A stretch of DNA of 64,000 bases from an uncultured Tenacibaculum sp. (GCA_947504185.1 CANNGJ010000008.1:44321-108320), one strand, 5' to 3'; positions 28,843 through 40,023 are shown, counted from the first letter of the stretch. Program-made: numbers and translations. Notes: generated by a model from the letters alone, not told the origin.

Positions 28843-29889
28843 TTACTTGCTAGTATCAGCTTTGTCTACTATAATTCGGTTTTCTCTATTCGCTAATTCC
28901 CATGCAGTATGAAAAACTAAACGCGCTCTGTTTTCTAACATTTCGTAGTTAATTTTGTCAGGAGTATCACTAGGTTGGTGATAATCAGCATGTGTTCCAT
29001 TAAAGTAAAAGATAATAGGAATGTTATGCTTTGCAAAATTATAATGATCAGAACGATAGTAAAAACGATTCGGATCGTTTTCGTCGTTGTATTTGTAATC
29101 TAAATCGATGTTTGTATATTTTGTATTCATCGCTTCAGATATGTTATGTAATTCGGTACTTAATTTGTCAGCACCGATTAAATATACATAATTAGGGTTT
29201 CCTTTATGACGATCATCAACTCTACCAACCATATCAATATTTAAATTAGCAACAGTATTTGCTAATGGAAAAATTGGGTTTTCGGTATAGTATTTAGAAC
29301 CTAATAAACCTTTTTCCTCACCAGTTACGTGTAAGAAAACAACAGAACGTTTTGGTCCTTTGCCAGCCTCCGCAGCTTTTTTAAAGGCTTCAGCAATTTC
29401 TAAAATAGCAACAGTACCAGAACCATCATCATCAGCTCCGTTATAAATTTCTCCGTTTTTAACACCTTCGTGATCTAAGTGTGCAGAAATAACAATTACT
29501 TCATCAGGTTTTTCAGATCCTTTAATGTAAGAAATTACATTTTCTGAATCTTTTAAAGTTATACCACGACGATTATTACTTAAATATTCTGATGGTACTT
29601 CTTGAAAATAATCATCAGCACCTAAAGGAGATTCAATTCCTTGGTTAACATAAAAATCTTTTAAGTATTTAACAGCTTTTTTTTGTCCAGGTTCACCAGT
29701 ATTACGACCTTCAAATTCATCAGAAGCATATATAAATAAATGTTTTCCTAAGTCTTTAGCAGTAATGGTTTTAGCAAATTTCTCAGAATAATCTACATTT
29801 GAATCATTATCGTTGCCTGTTGTTTCTTTGCTCGATCCACAAGCTACAAGTGCAACAGCACCTGCGATGTATAATAATTTTTTCATCAA
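28843..29889 (-). CDS. M28 family metallopeptidase (lipoprotein)
   Basis: Lipobox ALVACG; VISAHLDHEG, YNGADDDGSGTVAILE, HVTGEEKGLLGS. Confidence 0.9.
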   Translation of the reverse strand: MMKKLLYIAGAVALVACGSSKETTGNDNDSNVDYSEKFAKTITAKDLGKHLFIYASDEFEGRNTGEPGQKKAVKYLKDFYVNQGIESPLGADDYFQEVPSEYLSNNRRGITLKDSENVISYIKGSEKPDEVIVISAHLDHEGVKNGEIYNGADDDGSGTVAILEIAEAFKKAAEAGKGPKRSVVFLHVTGEEKGLLGSKYYTENPIFPLANTVANLNIDMVGRVDDRHKGNPNYVYLIGADKLSTELHNISEAMNTKYTNIDLDYKYNDENDPNRFYYRSDHYNFAKHNIPIIFYFNGTHADYHQPSDTPDKINYEMLENRARLVFHTAWELANRENRIIVDKADTSK

Positions 29890-29953
29890 TATTTAATTAA
29901 GTTTTTGGTTTGATTAGCTCTCAAAAATAACAATTTGCCACTAAGACTCAAAT

Positions 29954-30790
29954 TTAATTTTTCTTTATGATGAATTGTTCTAATGTTTTGTTAAAACTTA
30001 TGAGTTCTTTTGGGAACAATTTTTCAAAGGCATTTTGATTGATAAGTTCTTTAGATGTTCCGCTATAAATCTCTTTTTCAGAGAGTAATATAAATTCATC
30101 AGCGAGTTGAATAGCAAGGTTTACCTCATGCGTAGAGATAATAATTGTTTTTCCGGTTTTCTCAACTAGTTTTTTTAACAAAGAGAAAACTTTAAAAGTA
30201 TGGTGAATATCAAGATGAGCAGTAGGCTCATCAAGAATTATAATTTCGGTATCCTGAGCCAAAGCACGCGCAATTAAAACACGTTGCAATTGTCCGTCAC
30301 TTAATTCATAAAAACGTTTGTCTTTTAAATGAACGATTTCAGTTTCTTCAATAGCCCAAAGTACTTTTTTTAAATCTTTAGGAGATAACTTATCGATCCA
30401 ATTGGTGTACGGTTGACGTCCTAATGCAATCAATTCAAAAACGGTTAATTGACTTAAAGGCAAGCGCTCGGTAAGTACCAAACTTAAAGAAGTTGATAAT
30501 TCTTGATTAGTATAGGTTGAAAGCTCTTTTTGATTAATTTTTATACTTCCTTCTAAAGGTTTTTGAACTTTAGAAAGTGTACGTAATAAAGTTGATTTTC
30601 CAATTCCGTTTTTACCTAATAAAGCAACAAATTTTCCTTTCTCAACAGATAAGTTGATATTAGCAGCAATAACAGTTTGCTGCTTTTTAGTTTGATAGCC
30701 TATAGAAAGGTTTTTAGTTTCTAAAACGATATGTTTTTCTGAGTTACTCAAAATTAAACGTAAATTTTCTTTTTTCTTATTAGTAACCAA
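29954..30790 (-). CDS. ABC transporter ATPase (FecE-like; iron/heme/cobalamin type)
   Basis: LLGKNGIGKSTLLRT, LSDGQLQRVLIARAL, IILDEPTAHLD; overlaps a FecCD permease. Confidence 0.9.
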   Translation of the reverse strand: MVTNKKKENLRLILSNSEKHIVLETKNLSIGYQTKKQQTVIAANINLSVEKGKFVALLGKNGIGKSTLLRTLSKVQKPLEGSIKINQKELSTYTNQELSTSLSLVLTERLPLSQLTVFELIALGRQPYTNWIDKLSPKDLKKVLWAIEETEIVHLKDKRFYELSDGQLQRVLIARALAQDTEIIILDEPTAHLDIHHTFKVFSLLKKLVEKTGKTIIISTHEVNLAIQLADEFILLSEKEIYSGTSKELINQNAFEKLFPKELISFNKTLEQFIIKKN

Positions 30791-31785
30791 ATTACGACAG
30801 GTGCTCCAAATAAAGAAGTTATAGCATTTATTGGTAAGGTAAATTCACTTGTTGGTAATTGAGCGATACTATCGCAAATTAATAAAACAATAGCTCCAAT
30901 TAATGCAGTTGCTGGAATTAGTATTTTATGGTTTGAAGTTAAAAATAGCATTTTAGCAATATGTGGTACAGCTAGTCCAACAAAAGCGATAGGTCCAGAA
31001 AATGCAGTGATAACTCCAGTTAGTAAACTTGTAATTAAAAGAATGATATTTCTGCTTTTTTTAATGTTAATTCCAAGGCTTTTAGCGTAGTTTTCACCTA
31101 GTAAAAAACTATTTAAAGGTTTTATAACAGTAAAAGTGCTAAGTATACCGATGGTGTATATTGTTACAAATATCGATAGTTCTGTCCAGGTTAAGTTACC
31201 TAAACTACCAAAGCTCCAAAACATATATTGTTGTATTTGTTCAGCTTCACTAAAATAAGCAAGTACAGAAATTACTGCTGATGTTAAAGATCCAAACATC
31301 AATCCTATAATCAGAATAGACATAGTGTTTCTAACTCTGTTTGCAGCGATTATTACGGCAGATAAAACTAAAAAAGCACCAATACTAGCTGCAATTGCTA
31401 GTGCCCAATTTGAAAAACTAGCCAATAAAAAAGCACCACCAAAAATACTAGACCCTAAGATAAGTAAAGCAACTCCTAAACTAGCACCAGAAGAAATTCC
31501 TAGTACAAACGGACCAGCAAGTGGGTTACGAAATAAGGTTTGCATTAATAATCCGCAAATAGATAATCCAGAACCTACCATAACTGCGGTAATCGCTTTT
31601 GGTAAACGAAAATTTAAAATGATGGTTTGCCAGCTATCTTTTGAAGCAACTCCTCCAGTTAAACTTTTAAAAATATCTTCAAGAGGAATTGAAACTGAGC
31701 CTAAACTGATATTTAAAAATAAAAAACTAAACAGAAGAACTGATAGTATAAGAAAGTGTTTAGTATATTTATTTGAAGAATTCAA
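30754..31785 (-). CDS. FecCD-family ABC transporter permease
   Basis: RLPKAITAVMVGSGLSICGLLMQTLFRNPLAGPFVLGISSGASLG. Confidence 0.95.
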   Translation of the reverse strand: MNSSNKYTKHFLILSVLLFSFLFLNISLGSVSIPLEDIFKSLTGGVASKDSWQTIILNFRLPKAITAVMVGSGLSICGLLMQTLFRNPLAGPFVLGISSGASLGVALLILGSSIFGGAFLLASFSNWALAIAASIGAFLVLSAVIIAANRVRNTMSILIIGLMFGSLTSAVISVLAYFSEAEQIQQYMFWSFGSLGNLTWTELSIFVTIYTIGILSTFTVIKPLNSFLLGENYAKSLGINIKKSRNIILLITSLLTGVITAFSGPIAFVGLAVPHIAKMLFLTSNHKILIPATALIGAIVLLICDSIAQLPTSEFTLPINAITSLFGAPVVIWLLIRKKKIYV

Positions 31786-32364
31786 TTAGTTTAAAGACTT
31801 TAAAAATTCTACTAATTGTTGAATTGCTAATCCTCGATGGCTAATTGCGTTTTTTTCTTCTGATGTCATTTCAGCAAATGATTTTGTATAACCTTCTGGT
31901 TTAAAAACAGGATCGTATCCAAAACCTTTTTCACCTTGCTTTTTATTTAGAATTTCACCTTTACAAATCCCGTCAAATAAAAACTGATTACCATCTAAAT
32001 TTAAACAAATACTTGTTCTAAACTGTGCTTTTCTATTTTCTTTACCTTGTAATTCAGTCAATAGCTTTTGCATGTTATTTTCTGCATTTGCGGGTTCGCC
32101 TGCATAACGAGCAGAATATACTCCAGGAGCTCCTTGTAAACTATCCACTTCTAAACCTGTATCATCAGCAAAACAATTATACCCAAACTTTTCGGTGATA
32201 TAATTTGCTTTAATTTTAGCATTTCCTTTTAAAGTACTGGCAGTTTCTTCAATATCATCAAAGCAGTTAATATCTTTTAAGGAAAGTAATTGAATAGAAC
32301 TTGGAAGCATTTTTTGTACTTCGGCTAATTTATTTAGGTTGTTAGTTGCAAAAACGAGTTTCAT
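31786..32364 (-). CDS. rdgB: XTP/dITP diphosphatase (RdgB/HAM1)
   Basis: [55 protein letters not shown]. Confidence 0.95.
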   Translation of the reverse strand: MKLVFATNNLNKLAEVQKMLPSSIQLLSLKDINCFDDIEETASTLKGNAKIKANYITEKFGYNCFADDTGLEVDSLQGAPGVYSARYAGEPANAENNMQKLLTELQGKENRKAQFRTSICLNLDGNQFLFDGICKGEILNKKQGEKGFGYDPVFKPEGYTKSFAEMTSEEKNAISHRGLAIQQLVEFLKSLN

Positions 32365-32418
32365 GTTGCTAAATTAATCAATTTAAAGTGAGAAAATAAA
32401 ATACTAAAAGTAGCTGTG

Positions 32419-32892
32419 CTACTCATGATGGTAAGGCTCATTACGTAAAATAGTATACCCTCTATAGATTTGCTCAACAATAAATAAACGAATCATTTGA
32501 TGGGAAAATGTCATTTTAGATAATGATATTTTTCCTTGTGATTTTTTATATACTGCATCAGAAAAACCATAAGGCCCACCAATAACTATAACTAACTGTT
32601 TTAAACCAGAGTTCATTTTCTTTTGAAGGTACTGAGAAAATTCAATAGAAGTAAAATGTTTTCCTTTATCATCTAATAAAACCAATTGATCTGTATTCTG
32701 GAGCTTCGATAAAATCAATTCACCTTCTTTTTCTTTTTGCTGAGATTCGCTAAGGTTTTTAACATTCTTAATATCAGGAATTATTTCTAATTCAAATTTT
32801 ATATAATGTTTTAGCCTTTTTTGATAGTTGTCAATTAACTGAATCAAATTTTTGTCATCAGTTTTACCAATAGCAAGTAGTTTTATCTTCAT
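32419..32892 (-). CDS. rlmH: 23S rRNA pseudouridine(1915) N3-methyltransferase RlmH
   Basis: IKLLAIGKT..., VIGGPYGFSDAVYKKSQGKISLSKMTFSHQMIRLFIVEQIYRGYTILRNEPYHHE. Confidence 0.95.
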   Translation of the reverse strand: MKIKLLAIGKTDDKNLIQLIDNYQKRLKHYIKFELEIIPDIKNVKNLSESQQKEKEGELILSKLQNTDQLVLLDDKGKHFTSIEFSQYLQKKMNSGLKQLVIVIGGPYGFSDAVYKKSQGKISLSKMTFSHQMIRLFIVEQIYRGYTILRNEPYHHE

Positions 32893-32960
32893 ATTGCAAA
32901 ATTAAGAATTCATAATTCATAATTGATTAGTATTTTAGCATATATAATTTTAGTGAACAA

Positions 32961-33821
32961 ATGATTTCAAAAGAACAATTTAATAAAGAGTTAGATTTAA
33001 TAATAACGAATGCAATTCGTGAAGATATCGGAGATGGTGACCATACATCTTTGTCGTGTATACCTAACGATGCTACTGGTAAAGCAAAATTATTAGTAAA
33101 GGATGAAGGGATTATAGCTGGTGTTGAATTTGCTAAAATGGTTTTTAATTATGTAGATGCTGATTTAGAAGTGGAAACTTTAATTAATGACGGAGATGAA
33201 GTGAAGTATGGAGATATCGTTTTTTATGTTTCAGGTAAATCACAATCTATTTTAATGGCTGAACGTTTAGTGTTAAATGCAATGCAGCGTATGAGTGCTA
33301 TTGCTACCAAAACTAAGTTTTTTACAAATTTATTAGACGGAACTAAAACTAAAGTATTAGATACTCGTAAAACAACTCCAGGAATTAGAGCCTTAGAAAA
33401 ATGGGCGGTTAAGATTGGAGGAGGAGAGAATCATCGATTTGCTTTATACGATATGGTAATGATTAAAGATAATCATATTGATTTTGCAGGAGGAATTACT
33501 CCGGCAATTACAAAAACAAAAAACTATTTAGCTGAAAAAGGGTTAGATATTAAGATTATAGTAGAAGCTCGTAGTTTAGAAGAAATCAAAGAAATTTTAT
33601 CGAATGAAGGCGTGTATAGAATCTTAATAGATAATTTTAATTACGAAGATACTCGTAAAGCAGTAGCTTTAATTGGAGATAAATGTTTAACCGAATCTTC
33701 GGGAGGAATTAACGAAAAAACAATTCGTGAGTATGCTGAATGTGGGGTTAATTTTATTTCATCAGGAGCCTTAACACATTCGGTATATAATTTAGATTTA
33801 AGTTTAAAAGCAGTAGATTAA
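32961..33821 (+). CDS. nadC: Nicotinate-nucleotide diphosphorylase (carboxylating)
   Basis: EDIGDGDHTS, LDTRKTTPGIRALEKWAVKIGGGENHR, MIKDNHIDFAGG. Confidence 0.95.
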   Translation: MISKEQFNKELDLIITNAIREDIGDGDHTSLSCIPNDATGKAKLLVKDEGIIAGVEFAKMVFNYVDADLEVETLINDGDEVKYGDIVFYVSGKSQSILMAERLVLNAMQRMSAIATKTKFFTNLLDGTKTKVLDTRKTTPGIRALEKWAVKIGGGENHRFALYDMVMIKDNHIDFAGGITPAITKTKNYLAEKGLDIKIIVEARSLEEIKEILSNEGVYRILIDNFNYEDTRKAVALIGDKCLTESSGGINEKTIREYAECGVNFISSGALTHSVYNLDLSLKAVD

Positions 33822-33836
33822 TTTAATATTAGTAAA

Positions 33837-35939
33837 ATGAAAAAACATATAATCATAGTAGCAACTATAGTGTTGGCTATCTCTTGTAATACTAAAGAGA
33901 CTAAAAAAGAAAGTAAAGAAGAGATGATAGAAAATCCTTTATTAGTTAAAAGCACGCTAGATTATGGTGCGCCAGATTTTACTAAAATTAAAGATGAGCA
34001 TTTTATGCCTGCTATTATAGAAGGTATGAAAGTGCAGAATGAAGCAATTCAGAATATAACAGAAAATAAAGAAGCACCAACATTTGAAAATACGATTATT
34101 GCTTTAGAAGAAAGTAGTAAAACCTTAGATAATGTTACAGCTGTTTTTTACGGATTAGCGGGAGCACATACAAACGATACTATCAAGGAAATTCAAAAAG
34201 AATTAGCGCCAAAATTTTCTAAGCATAATGATGATATTTTATTAAACACCGAATTGTTTAATAGAATAAAAACTGTTTATAATAATTTAGAGAGCTTAAA
34301 TTTAGATGCTGAATCTGCTCATTTAGTAAAAGAATACTATAAAAACTTTGTAAAAGCTGGAGCAAACCTTTCTGAAGATAAAAAGGAAAAATTAAAAGAG
34401 ATCAATTCTGAAATAGCGAGTTTATCAAACGATTTTGGTAAAAAGTTGTTAGATGCTAGTAAAAAAGGTGGAGTTGTAGTTTCTGATAAAGAAAAACTGA
34501 AAGGATTTTCTGAAGAAAAAATCAAATCCATAGAAAAAGATGGTAAGTATGAAATTCAGTTAATTAATACTACGCAACAACCTTCTTTACAGTCGTTAGA
34601 AGATAGAAATGTTCGTAAAGAGTTATTTGAAAAGTCAATTCACAGATCAGATGATGGTGATTATAATACTAGCGATTTAGTAAAGAAAATGGTTGCTTTA
34701 AGAGCGCAGAAAGCAAAAATATTAGGTTTTGATAACTACGCTAGTTGGAGTTTACAGGGTACTATGGCTTCTACACCAGCTAAAGTTTTTGAAATGTTTA
34801 CAGGGTTAATACCTGGTTCATTAGATAAAGCAGCTTCAGAAGTAAAAGAAATTCAAGCTGAGATTAATAAGAACGGAGGAGATTTTAAACTAACTCCTTA
34901 CGATTGGAACCATTATGCTGAAAAAGTACGTAAGTCTAAATACAATTTAAATGAAGAAGAAGTAAAACCTTATTTCGAAGTGACAAATGTTTTAGAAAAA
35001 GGTGTTTTCTACGCAGCTACTGAATTATACGGAATCACATTTAAAAAGCGTGATGATATTCCAACCTATCATCCAGATGTTGTAGTCTATGAAATTTTTG
35101 AAGAAGATGGTAGTCCATTAGGATTGTACTATGGAGATTTCTTTGCAAGAGATAGTAAAAGAGGAGGAGCATGGATGAGTGCTTTTGTAAAACAATCTAA
35201 ATTACGTAATCAAAAACCAGTAATTTACAATGTATGTAATTCTCCTAAACCAGCCGAAGGAGAACCTGCATTAATTAGTTTTGATGAGGTGGAAACAATG
35301 TTCCATGAGTTTGGGCATGCGCTGCATGGTTTGTTCGGAAATCAAAAATATGCTTCAATTTCAGGTACTAGTACTTCAAGAGATTTTGTAGAGTTTCCAT
35401 CGCAGTTTAACGAAAACTGGGCAACGCATCCTGAGGTTTTAAATAATTATGCTTTGCATTATAAAACAGGTGAAGTAATTCCAGATTCTTTATTGAAGAA
35501 AATTAAAGATGCAGGAACTTTTAATCAAGGGTATTCAATGATAGAAAACTTGTGTTCATCTAGTTTAGATATGAAATGGCACACAATTTCTGCTGATGAT
35601 AAAATTGAAGATGTTGCTAAGTTTGAAGAAGATGCTTTAAAACAAATGAAATTAAATGTTGATGAGGTGCCACCAAGATATCGTTCAACCTATTTTGCAC
35701 ATATTTTTAGTGGAGGTTATGCAGCAGGTTATTATTCGTATTTATGGACAGAAATGTTAAGTCACGATGCCTACGATTGGTTTAAAAACAATGGATTATT
35801 AACTCGTGAAAACGGACAAAAATTCCGTGAGCAAGTATTATCAAAAGGAAATACGATGGATTATGCTGAAATGTACAAGACATTTGCTGGTAGAGATCCA
35901 AAAGCTGCTCCTATGTTAAAAGCACGTGGATTAAAGTAG
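33837..35939 (+). CDS. M3 family metallopeptidase (Dcp-like lipoprotein)
   Basis: HEFGHALHGLFG zinc motif; lipobox AISC. Confidence 0.9.
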   Translation: MKKHIIIVATIVLAISCNTKETKKESKEEMIENPLLVKSTLDYGAPDFTKIKDEHFMPAIIEGMKVQNEAIQNITENKEAPTFENTIIALEESSKTLDNVTAVFYGLAGAHTNDTIKEIQKELAPKFSKHNDDILLNTELFNRIKTVYNNLESLNLDAESAHLVKEYYKNFVKAGANLSEDKKEKLKEINSEIASLSNDFGKKLLDASKKGGVVVSDKEKLKGFSEEKIKSIEKDGKYEIQLINTTQQPSLQSLEDRNVRKELFEKSIHRSDDGDYNTSDLVKKMVALRAQKAKILGFDNYASWSLQGTMASTPAKVFEMFTGLIPGSLDKAASEVKEIQAEINKNGGDFKLTPYDWNHYAEKVRKSKYNLNEEEVKPYFEVTNVLEKGVFYAATELYGITFKKRDDIPTYHPDVVVYEIFEEDGSPLGLYYGDFFARDSKRGGAWMSAFVKQSKLRNQKPVIYNVCNSPKPAEGEPALISFDEVETMFHEFGHALHGLFGNQKYASISGTSTSRDFVEFPSQFNENWATHPEVLNNYALHYKTGEVIPDSLLKKIKDAGTFNQGYSMIENLCSSSLDMKWHTISADDKIEDVAKFEEDALKQMKLNVDEVPPRYRSTYFAHIFSGGYAAGYYSYLWTEMLSHDAYDWFKNNGLLTRENGQKFREQVLSKGNTMDYAEMYKTFAGRDPKAAPMLKARGLK

Positions 35940-35957
35940 TTTTTTGTTGTAAAAAAA

Positions 35958-36004
35958 AGCTAAGGTACAAAGTTCTTAAAGTTAGGACTTTGTACCTTTG
36001 TTTT
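35958..36004 (+). terminator. Intrinsic terminator
   Basis: AAGGTACAAAGTTC-ttaaagtta-GGACTTTGTACCTTTGTTTTTT. Confidence 0.8.
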
Positions 36005-36957
36005 TTAACATTGTATGTAAAAAGAAAATGACCAAACGAATAGAAAGCAAACTAGATAAAATACCAATACTAAATTTATTGGTAGCTTTTGGAAAGAAAA
36101 TTAAGATTCCAGGGCTAGAAGGAATGTCTTTATACGACGTTTTAGAAATGTACATAATTGGTATTGTAAAAGGCGCTTTAACTACAAGAGCTGGTGGAAT
36201 TGCATTCAGTTTCTTTATGGCAATTTTCCCATTTATGCTGTTTATTTTATCGTTGATTCCTTACATACCCATTGAAGGATTTCAAGATAATTTGTTTGGA
36301 TTGATTCAAGAAATGTTACCTCCTAAAACCTTTAATGCAGTTGATGGTGTTTTAAAAGATATTATTAACAATCAGTATGGCGGCTTACTATCTTTTGGTT
36401 TTTTAGCATCTATTTTTTTAATGACAAATGGTGTAAATGCTATTTTCGGTGGATTCGAATATTCCTACCATGTAAAAGAAATGAGAAATGTTTTTAGAGC
36501 TTATATTGTTTCTTTAGGAGTTTCGTTATTGATGTCTTTTTTCTTGATAGTAACAGTGGTGTTAATCATTTTTTATCAAGTAGCCTTAGGAAGAATAGAC
36601 AAAGCAGGTTGGCTAGATACTGCAGATTTAGACTTGTTTTATTGGGGGAGAGGATTATTATTCTTACTAATGATTTTTACTATTGTATCACTTTTATTTC
36701 GCTTTGGTACCAAACAAGGAAAGGAAGTGCGATTCTTTTCACCTGGAGCAATATTAACCACCATATCATCTTTATTTACATTTTACCTTTTTGGTATTTA
36801 TGTAGAAAAATTTGCAACATATAATCAGTTATACGGTTCTATAGGTACTTTGTTAATATTAATGCTATTTGTTTGGTTAAATGCAATTATCCTATTGTTA
36901 GGATTCGAATTAAACGCATCTATTTATCGACTAAAACGAAGAAATAAAACTTCATAA
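35998..36957 (+). CDS. YihY/BrkB family inner membrane protein
   Basis: Multi-TM; GGIAFSFFMAIFPFMLF and GIYVEKFATYNQLYGSIGTLLILMLFVWLNAIILLLGFELNA. True start likely MTKRIESK at 36028. Confidence 0.9.
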   Translation: MFFNIVCKKKMTKRIESKLDKIPILNLLVAFGKKIKIPGLEGMSLYDVLEMYIIGIVKGALTTRAGGIAFSFFMAIFPFMLFILSLIPYIPIEGFQDNLFGLIQEMLPPKTFNAVDGVLKDIINNQYGGLLSFGFLASIFLMTNGVNAIFGGFEYSYHVKEMRNVFRAYIVSLGVSLLMSFFLIVTVVLIIFYQVALGRIDKAGWLDTADLDLFYWGRGLLFLLMIFTIVSLLFRFGTKQGKEVRFFSPGAILTTISSLFTFYLFGIYVEKFATYNQLYGSIGTLLILMLFVWLNAIILLLGFELNASIYRLKRRNKTS

Positions 36958-37045
36958 TCTATTTTTTAATTCAGATATTTGCGCTCTCAATGCATTTATT
37001 TGCTTTTTAATATTAAACAATCATTTTTATAATTCATAAGTAACT

Positions 37046-38713
37046 ATGAAAGTAGGAATTCCAAAAGGAACAAGAGATTTTTCGTCAGAAACAGTAGCCA
37101 AACGAAACTATATTTTTAATATAATTAAACATTCGTTTGAAAACTTTGGGTTTCAACCTATCGAAACTCCAAGTTTTGAAAACTCTTCTACTTTAATGGG
37201 AAAGTATGGAGAAGAAGGGGATCGTTTGATTTTTAAGATTTTAAATTCTGGAGATTATTTTAAAGATGTAAGAAAGAAAGTTTTTGATCAAGGTGAAATA
37301 ACTCATATTTTTTATAATACATTTAATGTACTTGAGAGACTTATTGAAAATGGAGCAGAAATTGAATCAGTAGAGGAAGAAATTATTGATATTGTTGAAA
37401 ATTATAAAGGAATAAAATCTGCCACTCAAAAGGTTTTATTAAAGGTTTTTAGTGATAATAAAGCAAGAATTTCTGAGTATTTTAAGGAGTATAATGATAA
37501 GGGTGAGTTCCCTACAGAGTTTAATAAATCTCAGACTTTTAAAATTAACTTTTTAAATGAAGTTTTAAAAGAGTATTTAATAGAGATTAAAGTTTTAGAT
37601 TCAAAATCTAGTACTTCTTTAATCTCTGAAAAAGCTTTGCGTTACGATTTAACAGTGCCATTTGCACGTTATGTTGTACAACACCAAAATGATATTACAT
37701 TTCCATTTAAACGTTACCAAATTCAACCAGTTTGGAGAGCCGATCGTCCACAGAAAGGACGTTTCAGAGAGTTTTATCAATGTGATGCCGATGTGGTTGG
37801 TAGCAAATCTTTATTACAAGAAGTAGAGTTTGTACAATTATACGATACTGTTTTTAGTAAGTTAGGTTTAAATGGTACGACTATCAAAATTAACAATCGT
37901 AAAATATTATCTGGTATTGCTGAGGTAATAGGCGCATCAGACAAATTAATCGATTTTACAGTAGCTTTAGATAAGTTAGATAAAATTGGTAAAGAAGGTG
38001 TTGTTAAAGAAATGCTAGCGAAAGGGATTTCTGAAGAAGCAATTAAAAAGGTAGATCCGTTATTTAACTTTTCAGGATCGAACCAAGATAAATTAAATGC
38101 TTTAAAAGAAATGTTAAGCGCTTCTGAAGAAGGTTTACAGGGAGTAGAAGATTTACGCACGGTTGTAAATATGATTGAAGAAATAGGATTGTCATCTGCT
38201 TCATTAGAATTAGATGTAACCCTTGCTCGTGGATTAAATTATTATACAGGTGCAATTTATGAAGTAGCTGCACCAGAAGATGTAAAAATGGGTTCTATCG
38301 GAGGTGGAGGTCGTTACGACGATTTAACTGGAATCTTCGGGTTAAAAGATGTCTCTGGAGTAGGAATATCATTTGGCTTAGATCGTATTTATTTAGTAAT
38401 GGAAGAGTTAGGTTTATTTGAAACTGTTCAATTACCAAAACCAAAGGTATTATTCTTAAACTTTAATGAAGAAGAGAATTTATTAAAGATAAAGGCAATT
38501 AAAAGTTTAAGAGAAAACAATATAAAATCAGAATTATATCCTGATACCGCTGTAAGTAACAAACAACAAAAAAAGCAATGGAAATACGTTACCAACAGAG
38601 CTATAGAGTTTGTAGTAACTGATGTTGATAATGGTGCGTTTGTTTTAAAAAATATGAATAATGGAGAACAAACTACTTGTTCTTTAAACGAATTGATAAA
38701 TAAAGTACAGTAA
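37046..38713 (+). CDS. hisS: Histidine--tRNA ligase
   Basis: [57 protein letters not shown]. Confidence 0.95.
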   Translation: MKVGIPKGTRDFSSETVAKRNYIFNIIKHSFENFGFQPIETPSFENSSTLMGKYGEEGDRLIFKILNSGDYFKDVRKKVFDQGEITHIFYNTFNVLERLIENGAEIESVEEEIIDIVENYKGIKSATQKVLLKVFSDNKARISEYFKEYNDKGEFPTEFNKSQTFKINFLNEVLKEYLIEIKVLDSKSSTSLISEKALRYDLTVPFARYVVQHQNDITFPFKRYQIQPVWRADRPQKGRFREFYQCDADVVGSKSLLQEVEFVQLYDTVFSKLGLNGTTIKINNRKILSGIAEVIGASDKLIDFTVALDKLDKIGKEGVVKEMLAKGISEEAIKKVDPLFNFSGSNQDKLNALKEMLSASEEGLQGVEDLRTVVNMIEEIGLSSASLELDVTLARGLNYYTGAIYEVAAPEDVKMGSIGGGGRYDDLTGIFGLKDVSGVGISFGLDRIYLVMEELGLFETVQLPKPKVLFLNFNEEENLLKIKAIKSLRENNIKSELYPDTAVSNKQQKKQWKYVTNRAIEFVVTDVDNGAFVLKNMNNGEQTTCSLNELINKVQ

Positions 38714-38757
38714 ATTAACAGCAATGTTGTAAATTTGCGCCCTAATAATAGAAAGAA

Positions 38758-39450
38758 ATGTTTGAAGTGAACAGCAACAAAATGAATGACGAGAGAACTG
38801 AGGAAATAGGAGAGAACCACATCGGTACATCGGCTAAAACGCCATTACGTGCTGATGCGTTTGATATTTCTGACAAAGAAAAAATAGCTAGGATTCAAGA
38901 TAGCGTAAAAGATATCTTAGAAACTTTAGGAATGGATTTAACAGACGATAGTATGCAAGGAACACCAAAACGTGTTGCAAAAGCTTTTGTTAATGAAATT
39001 TTTATGGGGCTAGATCCTAAAAATATGCCAAAAGCATCAACGTTTGACAATAATTACAATTACGGTGAAATGTTGGTTGAAAAAAATATCGTTGTATATT
39101 CTACTTGCGAGCATCACTTATTACCAATTATTGGTCGTGCACATGTAGCGTATATTTCTAACGGAAAAGTAATCGGTTTATCAAAAATGAATCGTATTGT
39201 AGAGTATTTTTCTAAAAGACCACAAGTGCAAGAGCGTTTAACAATGCAAGTTGTACAAGCAATGCAAGAAGCTTTAGGTACTCAAGATGTAGCATGTGTT
39301 ATTGATGCGAAGCACTTATGTGTAAATTCTCGTGGAATTAAAGATATCGAAAGTTCAACAGTAACTGCTGAATTTGGAGGTAAATTTAAAGATAAAGAAA
39401 CGAAACGTGAGTTTTTAGATTACTTAAAAATGGATACTGATTTTGATTAA
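38758..39450 (+). CDS. folE: GTP cyclohydrolase I
   Basis: TPKRVAKAF, STCEHHLLPIIGRAHVAYI, VIGLSKMNRIV, RPQVQERLT. Confidence 0.95.
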   Translation: MFEVNSNKMNDERTEEIGENHIGTSAKTPLRADAFDISDKEKIARIQDSVKDILETLGMDLTDDSMQGTPKRVAKAFVNEIFMGLDPKNMPKASTFDNNYNYGEMLVEKNIVVYSTCEHHLLPIIGRAHVAYISNGKVIGLSKMNRIVEYFSKRPQVQERLTMQVVQAMQEALGTQDVACVIDAKHLCVNSRGIKDIESSTVTAEFGGKFKDKETKREFLDYLKMDTDFD

Positions 39451-39470
39451 TTTATAATCACTAAATATAT

Positions 39471-39508
39471 AAAAGTCGATTTGCAATTTTGTAAATCGAC
39501 TTTTTTTT
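39471..39508 (+). terminator. Intrinsic terminator
   Basis: AAAAGTCGATTT-gcaattttgt-AAATCGACTTTTTTTT. Confidence 0.85.
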
Positions 39509-39538
39509 GAGTTAAATAAAAGAAAATGAATATTTTAG

Positions 39539-39568
39539 TTGTTATTAGTAAAATTGGCACTATCTTTG
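39539..39568 (+). promoter_or_regulatory. Bacteroidota-type sigma promoter upstream of first csp copy
   Basis: TTG (39539-39541), N19, TATCTTTG (39561-39568), matching the TTTG/TAnnTTTG consensus. Confidence 0.6.
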
Positions 39569-39620
39569 CAAAACAATAAATGTTGTTAGCACTTAAGCGA
39601 GCAACGCATAATTTTTTACA

Positions 39621-39812
39621 ATGAATAAAGGTATAGTAAAATTCTTCAACGAATCAAAAGGATTCGGATTTATTACAGAAGAAGGAAACAACAAAGAACA
39701 TTTTGTACACGTTTCAGGATTAATCGACGAAGTACGTGAAAACGACGAAGTTGAATTCGAATTACAAGATGGAAGAAAAGGATTAAACGCTGTTAACGTA
39801 AGAGTATTATAA
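39621..39812 (+). CDS. Cold-shock domain protein (copy 1)
   Basis: MNKGIVKFFNESKGFGFITEEGNNKEHFVHVSGL, RNP1/RNP2 motifs of CspA family. Confidence 0.95.
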   Translation: MNKGIVKFFNESKGFGFITEEGNNKEHFVHVSGLIDEVRENDEVEFELQDGRKGLNAVNVRVL

Positions 39813-39844
39813 TATATATTATTACCAGAGTAAACTTTTTAATG

Positions 39845-39876
39845 AGAAGCCTATCAAATATTTGATAGGCTTCTTT
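39845..39876 (+). terminator. Intrinsic terminator of csp copy 1
   Basis: AGAAGCCTATCAAATATTTGATAGGCTTCTTT. Confidence 0.85.
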
Positions 39877-40023
39877 ATTTTTAAGAACTAAATTATTGTA
39901 TAAATATATTACTAGAAAAACCTGTAGTTATAATAAAATTGATTGGTTTTAAAAGTTTGGCACCACATTTGCGGCTCAATAAATGTTGTTAGTACTTAAA
40001 CGAGCAACATATAATTTTTTATA

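Noticed and set aside
31325-31789. 154-aa plus-strand ORF opposite the FecCD permease
   Set aside because: The minus-strand permease is unambiguous; the antisense product has no signal or domain.
32893-32960. Direct repeat aattcataattcataatt before nadC
   Set aside because: Short AT-rich tandem repeat expected by chance at this base composition.
35998-36957. Ribonuclease BN annotation for the YihY/BrkB protein
   Set aside because: This family is a multi-TM membrane protein; the RNase BN label is a known misannotation.
37777-38820. Minus-strand ORFs opposite hisS/folE (37777-38160, 38064-38273, 38428-38820)
   Set aside because: Antisense shadows of strongly supported hisS and folE coding sequence.
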